This document shows positions 7,568 to 18,110 of a stretch of 64,000 bases of DNA, in pieces. Origin of the DNA: Pseudomonadota bacterium (GTDB taxonomy: Bacteria; Pseudomonadota; Gammaproteobacteria; Burkholderiales; Thiobacillaceae); the NCBI GenBank assembly GCA_021811235.1, contig JAJZPG010000003.1, positions 67,192 to 131,191 on the forward strand, in the 5' to 3' direction. Below the pieces are notes generated by a model. That model was not told where the DNA came from and did not search any database. It was given only the letters and a program-made list of their open reading frames with translations. The position numbers and the translations under genes are program-made. How positions within the stretch are numbered: position 1 is the first letter of the stretch; the number at the start of each line of letters is the position of its first letter.

Positions 7568-8752
7568 ATGTCAAACATGATTCTGCTCGGTACGCGCAAG
7601 GGTACCGTCATTTTTGATCGTTCGAATTCCAGCTGGAATCCTCGGCCTATCGCGCATGCGGGCATACCGGTGTGCTACGCGGCGCGCGACCCGCGTAACG
7701 GTACTTTGTGGGCTTCGCTGGATCACGGCCACTGGGGGCCCAAGTTGTCACGTTCGCGCGACGGCGGCACGACGTGGGAGGACGTGCTGTCCTTGAAATA
7801 TCCGGAAGGCGCGCGCTACATCGTCAAGTACCTGCCTGGCCCGGATTTTGACCCGGAGGCGCCCGTGGGACAGCCCGAGTACAAGGACGCGACCGTTTTC
7901 AAGATCTGGAACCTGGCGTTTGGCACCGCCGGGCAGCCCGGCCGGCTGTATGCCGGCACGATCCCCGGCGGCCTGTTCGTCAGCGAGGATGACGGAGACA
8001 GCTGGGCGCTCAACCGGCCACTCTGGAACCATGAAAGCCGGGGCGGCGACCTGTTCGCGGGCGAGGCGACCAGCGAGAACCGGTGGAGCGGTACGCCGGC
8101 CAGCATCGACTATGGTGTGTTCGAGCCCGGCATTCATTCCATCGTCATCGACCCGCGCGATCCGCTGCACATGCACGTCGCGGTGTCGTCGGCCGGCGTG
8201 CTGGAGACCACCGATGGAGGCCAGTCCTGGACGGGGCGCAATCGCGGCATGTTGAACGATTACATGCCGAATCCGGAATCGGAGTGGGGGCACGATCCGC
8301 ATTGCGTGGCCAGATGTCCGGGGCAGCCGACGCATCTCTGGCAGCAGAACCACTGCGGCGTGTTTTATAGCGATGACGGCGCGATGACATGGAAAAAAGT
8401 CAGCCTGCCCGATGCCGGCGTGCATTTCGGCTTCCCCATCGCGGTCGACGCACAGGACGGGCGTACGGCGTGGGTCGTGCCGGCGCGCGCGGACATGGAG
8501 CGCATGGCGATCGGCGGCGGCTTGTTCGTCGCGCGGACCACGGACGGCGGGCAATCGTGGCAATCCTTCCGCAGCGGCCTGCCGCAGGAAAACGCCTATG
8601 ACATCGTGTTGAGGCATGGCCTCGACGTATGCGGCGACAGCCTGTGTTTCGGCAGCACGACAGGCAACGTCTACCTGTCGGAAGACCGCGGCGAAACCTG
8701 GCGATGCCTGGGCTACCACTTTCCGCCGGTGTATTCGGTCCGGTTCGGCTGA
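7568..8752 (+). CDS. BNR/sialidase-like beta-propeller protein
   Basis: From MSNMILLGTRKG the product is 394 residues. It has repeated Asp-box (BNR) motifs of the SxDxGxTW type: SRDGGTTWEDV, SEDDGDSWAL, TTDGGQSWTG, YSDDGAMTWKK, TTDGGQSWQS and SEDRGETWRC. These mark the blades of a WD40/YVTN/BNR-like propeller. No signal peptide is seen, so it is probably cytoplasmic and a true sialidase is unlikely. The ATG at 7568 has a GAGG site about 9 bases upstream; the track start 39 bases earlier lacks one. A MoaD-like gene follows after 5 bases. The partner suggests a role with a ubiquitin-like protein, but no reaction is known to me. Confidence 0.85.
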   Translation: MSNMILLGTRKGTVIFDRSNSSWNPRPIAHAGIPVCYAARDPRNGTLWASLDHGHWGPKLSRSRDGGTTWEDVLSLKYPEGARYIVKYLPGPDFDPEAPVGQPEYKDATVFKIWNLAFGTAGQPGRLYAGTIPGGLFVSEDDGDSWALNRPLWNHESRGGDLFAGEATSENRWSGTPASIDYGVFEPGIHSIVIDPRDPLHMHVAVSSAGVLETTDGGQSWTGRNRGMLNDYMPNPESEWGHDPHCVARCPGQPTHLWQQNHCGVFYSDDGAMTWKKVSLPDAGVHFGFPIAVDAQDGRTAWVVPARADMERMAIGGGLFVARTTDGGQSWQSFRSGLPQENAYDIVLRHGLDVCGDSLCFGSTTGNVYLSEDRGETWRCLGYHFPPVYSVRFG

Positions 8753-8757
8753 GCGAC

Positions 8758-9036
8758 ATGCCCACGGTGGAAGTGACCCGGCATCTGTACCGCTTCTTTC
8801 CGGCGCTCGAGAACCGCACGATACGGGTGCCGGCCGGCTCGGTGGCAGACGTCCTGCGCGCGGTCGACGAGCTGGCTCCGGGATTCTCCGATTACGTGCT
8901 CGACGAACATGGCGCGCTGCGCCGGCACGTCAATATCAGCCTCAACGACACCGTGGTGATCGATCGAAAGAAGCTCTCCGATCGCGTGCCTGAGGATGCG
9001 ACCCTCTACATATTCCAGGCGCTGAGTGGGGGGTAG
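8758..9036 (+). CDS. MoaD/ThiS-family small ubiquitin-like protein
   Basis: The product is 92 residues and ends in Gly-Gly (FQALSGG), the tail that is adenylated or thiocarboxylated in MoaD and ThiS proteins. The pattern VEVTRHLYRFFPAL, then VLRAVDELAPGFSDYVLDEHG and HVNISLNDTVV fits the beta-grasp fold of that family. It starts 5 bases after the BNR-propeller gene and is surely cotranscribed. No moaE, moeB or thiG lies near, so a direct role in molybdopterin or thiamine synthesis is not supported; a separate sulfur-carrier or modifier role is open. The ATG at 8758 is preferred over the longer track ORF, which overlaps the upstream gene. Confidence 0.85.
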   Translation: MPTVEVTRHLYRFFPALENRTIRVPAGSVADVLRAVDELAPGFSDYVLDEHGALRRHVNISLNDTVVIDRKKLSDRVPEDATLYIFQALSGG

Positions 9037-9473
9037 GGTCTTGGGGCGGCGATTGATGGATAGGGAATGACCCGGGACCCGACGCGCTTTGTAACCGGCG
9101 CGAGCGACCGTCAGGGTCGAGAACGGTTCTACCGGGTTGTCTGGAAGCGGACACTAGGGAGGCGCTGAACAAGTCCTTCGACAGGCTCAGGACGAACGGC
9201 AAGTTGTTGATTCCGTTCGTGGTGAGCTTGTCGAACCATGAAAGGAATCAACTTGTTCAGCGCTTCCCTAAGGCGCGCCTGAACAAATCGTCACCCAAGC
9301 GGTGCGCGGTTGCTACAGCTTGGCTGCTTTACAAGCGCGGTCTGTCCCGTGCGGGTGAACGCCGGGGGACAGATGCTTGATTGGACTGGATTCCGGCGTG
9401 CGCCGGACTGACACCGTGGACGTGTTCGGGGTTTCCCCGATGAATGTCCGCCACCGCCCAGGCGGACGCCCGA
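9037..9473. other. Intergenic region with palindromic repeat element
   Basis: 437 bases with no supportable gene. It contains the 116-base inverted-repeat element described separately. The rest (9271-9473) shows no family resemblance in any frame. A fragment GCGCCTGAACAAATC at about 9284 resembles the end of the repeat and may be the edge of another degraded copy. Confidence 0.5.
9155..9270. repeat. 116-bp REPIN-like element with 20-bp inverted ends
   Basis: The outer arms, TAGGGAGGCGCTGAACAAGT and ACTTGTTCAGCGCTTCCCTA, are reverse complements except for one base. Inside lies a second imperfect palindrome, CCTTCGACAGGCTCAGGACG against CGTGGTGAGCTTGTCGAACC. This inner motif is a common extragenic palindrome in beta- and gammaproteobacteria. 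The whole would fold into one long nested hairpin. No ORF is inside, so it is a non-autonomous element at best. Confidence 0.7.
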
Positions 9474-10319
9474 TTACCAGAACCTGTACCAGGCCTTGCC
9501 TTCGGTGTTCACGCCCTTGGCGTACTTGCTGTTGGGGTAGTTGAGCTGCAGCACGCGCTGGGCGTCGTCGCGCAGGTCGGTGAGCTTCAGCTTGTCGTAG
9601 GCCACCACCATGACCGCGAGGGCCTCTTCCACCGCGGGGGCTTCCGGGTAGGTCTTCAGCACTTCCTTGGCGCGGTTGGCGGCGGCGACCCAGGCTTCGC
9701 GCTTGATGTAGTACTTGGCGACGTGGACTTCGTGGCTGGCCAGTGCGTTGACCAGATACTTCATGCGCGCGGTCGAGTCCTCGGCGTACTTGCTCTCCGG
9801 GAAGCGGGTGACGAGTTCCTTGAACGACAGGAAGGCGTCGCGCGCCGCCTTGGGATCGCGCTCGGACAGGTCCTGGTCGACCAGATTGCCCAGCAGGCCG
9901 AGATCGTCGTTAAAATTCGCCAGGCCCTTCAGATAGTAGGCGTAATCGACGTTAGGGTGGTTGGGGTGCAACTTGATGAAGCGGTCGCATGCTGCGATGG
10001 CGGAAATCGGCTCGTTGTCCTTGTAATAGGCGTAGGCGACTTCGAGCTGCGCCTGCTGCGCATAGCGGCCGAAGGGATAGCGCGCTTCCAGCGTCTCGAA
10101 CAGCTTGACCGCGCGTTCGTAATTGCCGTCGTTGAGATTATCCTTGGCTTCGGAGTAGAGTTTCTGTGCCGACCAGCCCGCGGTCTCGTCCTTGACCTCG
10201 GGCAGCAGGCCGCAGCCGCCCAGGGTGAGCACAGCGGCCAACAGGGCGCTGCCCACCACCCGATTGAGGCCAGGCGCCCGATTGAAAGCTTTAAAACCCG
10301 ACTGACATTGCTTAAGCAT
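9474..10319 (-). CDS. bamD: Outer membrane protein assembly factor BamD
   Basis: From MLKQCQSGFKAF the product is 281 residues. A signal peptide ends in the lipobox LTLGGC, so the mature protein is an outer-membrane lipoprotein facing the periplasm. Tetratricopeptide-like repeats follow (WSAQKLYSEAKDNLNDGNYERAVKLFETLEARYPFG is typical of BamD residues after the lipid anchor). BamD is an essential part of the BAM complex that folds outer-membrane proteins. The track start is 4 codons earlier (MSFP) and is equally possible. The gene is divergent from rluD with the two start codons overlapping, as bamD and rluD are neighbours in many proteobacteria. Confidence 0.95.
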   Translation of the reverse strand: MLKQCQSGFKAFNRAPGLNRVVGSALLAAVLTLGGCGLLPEVKDETAGWSAQKLYSEAKDNLNDGNYERAVKLFETLEARYPFGRYAQQAQLEVAYAYYKDNEPISAIAACDRFIKLHPNHPNVDYAYYLKGLANFNDDLGLLGNLVDQDLSERDPKAARDAFLSFKELVTRFPESKYAEDSTARMKYLVNALASHEVHVAKYYIKREAWVAAANRAKEVLKTYPEAPAVEEALAVMVVAYDKLKLTDLRDDAQRVLQLNYPNSKYAKGVNTEGKAWYRFW

Positions 10320-11298
10320 GGGAAAAGACACAGAAAATTCGTCGACTGATTATAAGGGAAATCCGGAGGGCGGCGTCCGCGAACTGGTGATCCCCGACGC
10401 CCAGGGCGGCCAGCGCCTGGACCAGGCCTTGTCGGCCCTGCTGCCCGAGTTTTCGCGCAATCGCATCCAGAACTGGATCCGGGCGCGCAAGATCTCGGTG
10501 GACGAGTCCTGGGGCACGACCAAGATGAAGGTCAGCGGCGGCGAGGCGGTACGGGTCGAGATCGAGCCCGTACGCGGTGCCACGTCCGATTCGCCCGAGG
10601 CGATTCCGCTCGACGTGGTATTCGAGGACCAGGTGCTGTTGGTGATCAACAAGCCGGTGGGGCTGGTGGTGCATCCCGGCAGCGGCAATCCGCGCGGGAC
10701 GCTGCTGAATGCGCTGCTGCACCGCGTGCCGCAGGTGGCCGAGTTGCCGCGCGCCGGCATCGTGCACCGGCTCGACAAGGACACCTCGGGCCTGCTGGTC
10801 GTCGCCAAGACCCTGACCGCGCACACCGACCTGGTCCGCCAGCTGCAGGCGCGCACCGTCAAGCGCGAATACCTCGCTCTGGTCTACGGCGAGGTCGACC
10901 GCACCGGCACCGTCGACGCACCGCTGGCGCGCGATCCGCACAACCGCACCAAGCGCGGCGTCCACCCCATGGGCAAGCCGGCGGTCACGCATTACGAACC
11001 GGTCGAGCGTTTCCCCGGCGGCGTGACCCTGTTGCGCTGCAAGCTCGAAACCGGCCGCACCCACCAGATCCGCGTGCACATGCAGCACATCGGCCATCCG
11101 CTGGTCGGCGAGCAGGTCTACAGCGCCAGCCGCCGCAGCCATCTCAAGATCCCGTTCCCGCGCCAGGCGCTGCACGCCGAGCGGCTGGGCCTGATCCATC
11201 CCATCACCCACGAGTACATGCAGTGGGAATGCCCGTTGCCGCCCGACTTCGCCTCGCTGCTCGACGCCCTGCGTGAAAACACCGTCTGGGGAGGATGA
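10318..11298 (+). CDS. rluD: 23S rRNA pseudouridine(1911/1915/1917) synthase RluD
   Basis: The product is 326 residues. An S4-like RNA-binding domain comes first (RLDQALSALLPEFSRNRIQNWIRARKI). The RluA-type catalytic domain follows, with HRLDKDTSGLLVVAKT around residue 150, whose aspartate is the catalytic residue of the family. GRTHQIRVHMQHIGHP lies further on. RluD modifies helix 69 of 23S rRNA. Its ATG overlaps the divergent bamD start, so the two promoters must lie inside the opposite coding regions. The next gene, pgeF, follows within a few bases. Confidence 0.93.
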   Translation: MGKDTENSSTDYKGNPEGGVRELVIPDAQGGQRLDQALSALLPEFSRNRIQNWIRARKISVDESWGTTKMKVSGGEAVRVEIEPVRGATSDSPEAIPLDVVFEDQVLLVINKPVGLVVHPGSGNPRGTLLNALLHRVPQVAELPRAGIVHRLDKDTSGLLVVAKTLTAHTDLVRQLQARTVKREYLALVYGEVDRTGTVDAPLARDPHNRTKRGVHPMGKPAVTHYEPVERFPGGVTLLRCKLETGRTHQIRVHMQHIGHPLVGEQVYSASRRSHLKIPFPRQALHAERLGLIHPITHEYMQWECPLPPDFASLLDALRENTVWGG

Positions 11299-11302
11299 GC
11301 CG

Positions 11303-12019
11303 GTGATCCTGCCCGACTGGCCGGCGCCGCCGCAGGTGCGGGGCCTGATGACCACGCGCGCGGGCGGCGTAAGCCATGCCCCCTGGGCCAGCCTCAACCT
11401 CGGAGACCACGTCGGCGACGATCCCGCCCATGTCGCAGCCAACCGTGCGCATCTGCGCCAGCAGCTGCCGGCCGAACCGGGCTGGCTCAAGCAGGTGCAC
11501 AGCGCGCGGGTCGTCGAGCTTGGGCGCGACGACCATTTCGAGGCCGATGCCGCGTTCACCCGCGAGCCGGGGCGGGTGTGCGCGGTACTCACCGCCGATT
11601 GCCTGCCGGTGCTGTTCTGCGACCGCGCCGGCAGCGTGGTCGCCGCCGCGCACGCCGGCTGGCGCGGGCTGGCGGGCGGCGTGCTGGAGGCGGCGGTGGC
11701 GGCGATGCAGGTGCCGCCGGGCGAGGTCCTTGCCTGGATGGGCGCCGCCATCGGCCCGCAGGCCTTCGAGGTGGGCGACGACGTGCGCGAGGCCTTCGTC
11801 GCGCAGCATGCGGAAGCCGCGGCCGCCTTCGTGTCCCAGCCGGTTCCGGGCAAGTGGCTCGCCGACATCTACCGGCTCGCCCGCATCCGCCTCGCCCGCG
11901 TCGGCGTGCACGCCGTCTACGGCGGCGGCCGCTGCACCTTCAACGAGACGGACCGCTTCTTTTCCTACCGCCGCGACGGCGTGACCGGGCGTATGGCCTC
12001 GCTGGTCTGGCTCGCGTAA
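11303..12019 (+). CDS. pgeF: Peptidoglycan editing factor PgeF (YfiH, laccase domain)
   Basis: Starting at GTG 11303 (ILPDWPAPPQVRGLMTTR) the product is 238 residues, the normal size. A GGAGG site lies 8 bases upstream at the end of rluD, which favours this over the track start at 11273. The conserved laccase-domain motifs are present: LTADCLPVLFCD, AAHAGWRGLAGGVLE and the C-terminal GRCTFNETDRFFSYRRDG. In E. coli YfiH removes misincorporated serine from peptidoglycan precursors, and other members act on purine nucleosides. yfiH follows rluD in E. coli too, so the order bamD, rluD, pgeF is conserved. Confidence 0.9.
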   Translation: MILPDWPAPPQVRGLMTTRAGGVSHAPWASLNLGDHVGDDPAHVAANRAHLRQQLPAEPGWLKQVHSARVVELGRDDHFEADAAFTREPGRVCAVLTADCLPVLFCDRAGSVVAAAHAGWRGLAGGVLEAAVAAMQVPPGEVLAWMGAAIGPQAFEVGDDVREAFVAQHAEAAAAFVSQPVPGKWLADIYRLARIRLARVGVHAVYGGGRCTFNETDRFFSYRRDGVTGRMASLVWLA

Positions 12020-12110
12020 GCGCTGGCGGCCCTGGCGGGCCTGATCTATCGTTCGCGCACGGCTGGCGCCTTCGCCACGATGCGGAAATGGCCGGGGGAC
12101 GGGAGAGGAT

Positions 12111-12695
12111 ATGGGAAAAAACAGATTCGAAGCCTTCAGCGACGGTGTCCTGGCCATCATCATCACCATCATGGTGCTGGAGCTGAAGGTGCCCCATGGC
12201 GAGACGCTGGACGCCTTGCTGCCGCTTGTGCCGACCTTTCTCAGCTACGTGCTGAGCTTCGTTTACCTCGGCATCTACTGGAACAACCACCATCACATGC
12301 TGCATGCCGCCACCCGGGTCACCGGGCCCATGCTGTGGGCGAATCTTCATCTGCTCTTCTGGCTGTCGCTGTTTCCGTTTGCCACCGGCTGGATGGGCGA
12401 GAATCACTTCGCGCCCATGCCTTCGGCGCTGTACGGGCTGGTGCTGCTGATGGCGGCGATTGCGTACTGGCTGCTGGAGCAGGCGATCATCGCGTCCGAA
12501 GGGCCCGCATCGGTGCTCAAGCGTGCCGTGGGGCGGGACTGGAAGGGCAAGCTGTCGCCCGTTCTCTACGGCGTCGCCATCGCCGCAACCTTCCTGGTTC
12601 CCTGGGTGGCGCAGGCGATCTATGTATTCGTGGCGATCCTCTGGCTGGTGCCCGACCCCCGCATCGAACGCGCGTTGCACCAGGGGAAATCCTGA
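12111..12695 (+). CDS. TMEM175-family (DUF1211) potassium-channel-like membrane protein
   Basis: The product is 194 residues with the family signature RFEAFSDGVLAIIITIMVLEL at the N-terminus. FSDG is the pore-lining motif of TMEM175 channels. About six membrane segments are visible, including FLSYVLSFVYLGIYW with the following NNHHHML stretch. Bacterial members form tetrameric potassium-permeable channels in the inner membrane. GGGAGAGGAT precedes the ATG. It is 91 bases after pgeF and possibly has its own promoter. Confidence 0.88.
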   Translation: MGKNRFEAFSDGVLAIIITIMVLELKVPHGETLDALLPLVPTFLSYVLSFVYLGIYWNNHHHMLHAATRVTGPMLWANLHLLFWLSLFPFATGWMGENHFAPMPSALYGLVLLMAAIAYWLLEQAIIASEGPASVLKRAVGRDWKGKLSPVLYGVAIAATFLVPWVAQAIYVFVAILWLVPDPRIERALHQGKS

Positions 12696-12745
12696 GATGA
12701 GTGTAATAGAATACTTCTTTATCTTGATAGCCCGAATAAGGAACG

Positions 12746-13150
12746 ATGGCGGATAACTACGACGATTTGCAGCAGAGTTACGGACGCTGCCTGCGGGGGA
12801 AGAACTTCATCGAGCGTTTCTACGAGATATTTCTGGCCAGTCACCCGGACATCGCCCCGATGTTTGCAGAAACCGACTTTCAAAAGCAGCGCATGGCCTT
12901 GCGCCGGGGGATCAGCGCGGCGATCTCGCATGCGGCCGGCAGTACGCTTGCCAAGCGCACGATCGACCAGATGGCCGACACACACTCGCGCAGGGGCCAC
13001 GCACCGGTACCGCCCGCGCTCTATCGCTACTGGGTGGACAGCCTTGCACAGGCAGTCAGTGAAATGGACCCCGAGGCGACTCCGCAGCTGATCGCGCGCT
13101 GGCGTCAGGGCATGGGGGCCGTGGTCGACACCTTCGTCAAGCATCACTGA
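12746..13150 (+). CDS. Single-domain globin-like haem protein
   Basis: The product is 134 residues and all-helical in character. The pattern NFIERFYEIFLASHPDIAPMFAETDFQKQRMALRRGISAAIS matches the B to E helices of bacterial globins. ADTHSRRGHAPVPPALYRYWVDSL fits the F and G helices, with a histidine there as likely haem ligand. No reductase domain is attached, so it resembles the single-domain globins used in oxygen or NO handling. The upstream region has AT-rich sequence, but no clear FNR site was found. Confidence 0.75.
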   Translation: MADNYDDLQQSYGRCLRGKNFIERFYEIFLASHPDIAPMFAETDFQKQRMALRRGISAAISHAAGSTLAKRTIDQMADTHSRRGHAPVPPALYRYWVDSLAQAVSEMDPEATPQLIARWRQGMGAVVDTFVKHH

Positions 13151-14040
13151 ACGACGCTTGATTCTTTAACCTGGATTCCCTGGAAGTCATCCCGCACGCG
13201 CAGGTAGCGCGGAAAGCGCGGCACCCCCTTTTTCGTCAGGTGCTGATAGCGATAGGTGATGCGCGTGCCGAGGGGCGGCGGCTGGCGACGCAATGAATCA
13301 GTGAGGCCGCTGCCGAGGCGGAAGCGTCTGCCGTCCGGCATGGCCATCAGGAGCGCGCCGGTCATGCCCTGGTATTTGCCCTTGCCGTGGACGTGTCCGA
13401 CGACGACCGCTTCGGCGTCCAGCCAGGGTTTCAGCTTCAGCAGCACGTCGCTGCGGCCGGTGAGATAGGGCGCGTCGGCGCGGTGCAGCATCAGGCCTTC
13501 GCCGCCTGCGCGCACCACGGCATCGAGCTGCTTCATCAGCGCGGCGCGGTCGGCCACGCGCACCTGCTCGACGGCCTGCAGCCAGGGCACCGAGGCTTGC
13601 GCGACGATCGTCCGCATCTGCAGGACGCGTGCGCTGAAGTCGCCCGCCGCGCCGGGCAGTTCGAAAACCAGATAACGCACCTGTCGCCATTCGGCATCCA
13701 CGGGTTCGAGTTTACGCACCGTGCCCGACAGCGCATCGAAGCGGCCGCGCCCGATCCAGAGTTCGCCGTCCAGCGGCACGTCCGGGAAGTCTGCGGTGAA
13801 CCACGCCGGCGCGGGAACGCGACCCCCGCCGCGAAAGCGCAGGGCGTGGCCGTCCCACTGGGCACGCACGCCGTCGAATTTCTCGCTGACCCAGTACTGC
13901 GTGACGTCGACATCGGCGGCGTAGACCTCGGCCAGCAGCATGGCGGGCGCGGCCGGCGGTGCATCGCTCCATGCCGGATGCGGCAGCCAGGCGGCCCACG
14001 CCAGCGTCAGTGCAAGCAGCGCGTGCTTCAGTCCAGCCAT
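13144..14040 (-). CDS. ATP-dependent DNA ligase with signal peptide (Lig E type)
   Basis: The product is 298 residues. Residues 1-25 form a signal peptide (LLALTLAWAAWLPHPAWS), so a periplasmic location is expected. The nucleotidyltransferase motif EKFDGVRA carries Lys54, the AMP-accepting lysine. LDGELWIGRGRFD and GGEGLMLHRADAPY fit later catalytic motifs, and an OB-fold domain follows (VVGHVHGKGKYQGMTGALLM). This is the minimal Lig E class found in Gram-negative bacteria, thought to act on imported or extracellular DNA. It overlaps the next minus-strand gene by 13 bases. Its 3' end overlaps the convergent globin gene by 7 bases. Confidence 0.9.
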   Translation of the reverse strand: MAGLKHALLALTLAWAAWLPHPAWSDAPPAAPAMLLAEVYAADVDVTQYWVSEKFDGVRAQWDGHALRFRGGGRVPAPAWFTADFPDVPLDGELWIGRGRFDALSGTVRKLEPVDAEWRQVRYLVFELPGAAGDFSARVLQMRTIVAQASVPWLQAVEQVRVADRAALMKQLDAVVRAGGEGLMLHRADAPYLTGRSDVLLKLKPWLDAEAVVVGHVHGKGKYQGMTGALLMAMPDGRRFRLGSGLTDSLRRQPPPLGTRITYRYQHLTKKGVPRFPRYLRVRDDFQGIQVKESSVVQ

Positions 14041-14525
14041 TTCTGCATGAACTGCGCGTGGCCCATGGCGGGGTCGAGCCGGTAGGCGGCGAATCCCAGC
14101 CGCTGGTACAGGTTTCGTGCGGACGCATTGCCGTCCAGCACTTCGAGCGTGAGCTTGCAGGCGCCGCGTTCGCGGGCGATGGCCTCGACCTCGGCGAACA
14201 GTTGCGCCGCAATGCCGCGGCCGCGATGGCTGGGCAGCACGACGACATCGTGCACGTTGATCAGCGGGCGGCAGGCAAACGTGGAAAAGCCCTCGATGGC
14301 GTTGACGAGACCGATCGGGGTAGCCCCGTCGAACGCCAGCACGCTGAAGATGAAAGGCCGCGCGGCGAGCTGGCTGACCAGATGGTCACGCGTAAAATCG
14401 CTGAGCGGTTCGCCGCCGCCTGCCGGATCGCGCGCGTAGGCGTCCAGCAACTCGACCAGCGCAGCGGCATGCGCCGGATCGCCGTAGTCCGCTCGGACGA
14501 TGTCGATCAAGGACGGTTCGATCAC
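14028..14525 (-). CDS. GNAT-family N-acetyltransferase
   Basis: The product is 165 residues with the acetyl-CoA-binding loop VVLPSHRGRGIAAQLFAEVEAIARERG, the R/QxxGxG/A motif of GNAT enzymes. LEVLDGNASARNLYQRLGF is the usual C-terminal motif. The substrate cannot be told. It overlaps nadC by 4 bases upstream and the ligase gene downstream, so nadC, this gene and the ligase form one operon. Confidence 0.88.
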   Translation of the reverse strand: MIEPSLIDIVRADYGDPAHAAALVELLDAYARDPAGGGEPLSDFTRDHLVSQLAARPFIFSVLAFDGATPIGLVNAIEGFSTFACRPLINVHDVVVLPSHRGRGIAAQLFAEVEAIARERGACKLTLEVLDGNASARNLYQRLGFAAYRLDPAMGHAQFMQKWLD

Positions 14526-15364
14526 TGGGTGTCGATGCGCATCGACAGATCGACCGCGCGGATGTGCTTGGTCAATGCGCCGATGGAAATGCGGTCGACC
14601 CCGGTTTCGGCCACCGTGCGCACCGTTTCCAGCGTGATGTTGCCGGACGCCTCCAGCAGGGCGCGGCCGTGGGCGATCTGCACCGCGTGGCGCATGTCGT
14701 CAAGGCTGAAGTTGTCGAGCAGGATCAGGTTGGCGCCGGCGGCGAGCGCCTGCCCCAGCTCGTCGAGGGTCTCCACCTCGATCTGCACGCTCACCTGGCC
14801 TTCGGCCAGCCTGAAGGCGGCGTCGAGCACCTGGGCGATGCCGCCGGCCGCCGCGATGTGGTTCTCCTTGATCAGGATGCCGTCGTACAGGCCGGTGCGC
14901 TGGTTCTGCCCACCGCCGACGCGCACCGCGTACTTCTGCGCCAGGCGCAGGCCGGGCAGCGTCTTGCGCGTGTCCAGGATCGCCGCGTGGGTGCCGCGCA
15001 CCGCCTCGACGTAGGGCCGGGTCGCGGTCGCCACCGCCGACAGCGTCTGCAGGAAGTTCAGCGCCGGGCGTTCGGCGGTCAGGAGCGCGCGGGCGTTGCC
15101 GCGCAGTTCGACCAGGGTGTCGCCGGGCGCGACCGCGTCGCCCTCGGCGACCTTCCAGTCGATCACGCTGGCGAGGTCGAGCGCCCGGAAGCAGGCGTCG
15201 AACCACGGCCGGCCGGCGACCACCGCGGACTCGCGGGTGATCACGCGGGCAAAGGCGGTCTGGGCGGCGGGGATGAGGCGGGCGGTCAGGTCGCCGCTGC
15301 CGACATCCTCGGCGAGGGCGCGGGCGACATCGGATTCGACGGCGGAATCAAGCAAATCGGACAT
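14522..15364 (-). CDS. nadC: Nicotinate-nucleotide pyrophosphorylase (carboxylating)
   Basis: The product is 280 residues, the family length. It converts quinolinate and PRPP to nicotinate mononucleotide. Visible motifs are ALNFLQTLSAVAT, DTRKTLPGLRLAQKYAVRVGGGQNQRTGLYDGILIKENH and EVETLDELGQAL. The C-terminal SGNITLETVRTVAETGVDRISIGALT includes the phosphate-binding region. The gene is divergent from clpB across 91 bases and heads a three-gene minus-strand operon. Confidence 0.96.
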   Translation of the reverse strand: MSDLLDSAVESDVARALAEDVGSGDLTARLIPAAQTAFARVITRESAVVAGRPWFDACFRALDLASVIDWKVAEGDAVAPGDTLVELRGNARALLTAERPALNFLQTLSAVATATRPYVEAVRGTHAAILDTRKTLPGLRLAQKYAVRVGGGQNQRTGLYDGILIKENHIAAAGGIAQVLDAAFRLAEGQVSVQIEVETLDELGQALAAGANLILLDNFSLDDMRHAVQIAHGRALLEASGNITLETVRTVAETGVDRISIGALTKHIRAVDLSMRIDTQ

Positions 15365-15455
15365 GGCGGGCCTTAATTAGGACACGACGGGTTGAAATCG
15401 GCGGAATCGCCTCTACTTGGGTGGCATTGAATATACCTTAAGCCCGAGGTCACCC

Positions 15456-18032
<2,577 letters not shown>

Positions 18033-18065
18033 TCGAAGCCGGGCGGGTAGAACTGTCGGTGTGAA

Positions 18066-18093
18066 AGAGGGCGGGGTTCCGCCCTCTTTTTTT
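18066..18093 (+). terminator. Rho-independent terminator after clpB
   Basis: The stem AGAGGGCGG pairs with CCGCCCTCT across a short GGTT loop, followed by a run of seven T. It lies 34 bases after the clpB stop and just before the convergent acetyltransferase gene ends. Confidence 0.9.
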
Positions 18094-18110
18094 GGCGGGC
18101 GCCGTGCGGC

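Noticed and set aside
12700-12745. Possible FNR-type site (TTGATAGCCCGAAT) before the globin gene
   Set aside because: Only the left half-site fits TTGAT; the right half does not match ATCAA.
15365-15455. Sigma-32 heat-shock promoter for clpB
   Set aside because: A GTTGAAA box is present, but no CCCCAT-like -10 element lies at the right distance.
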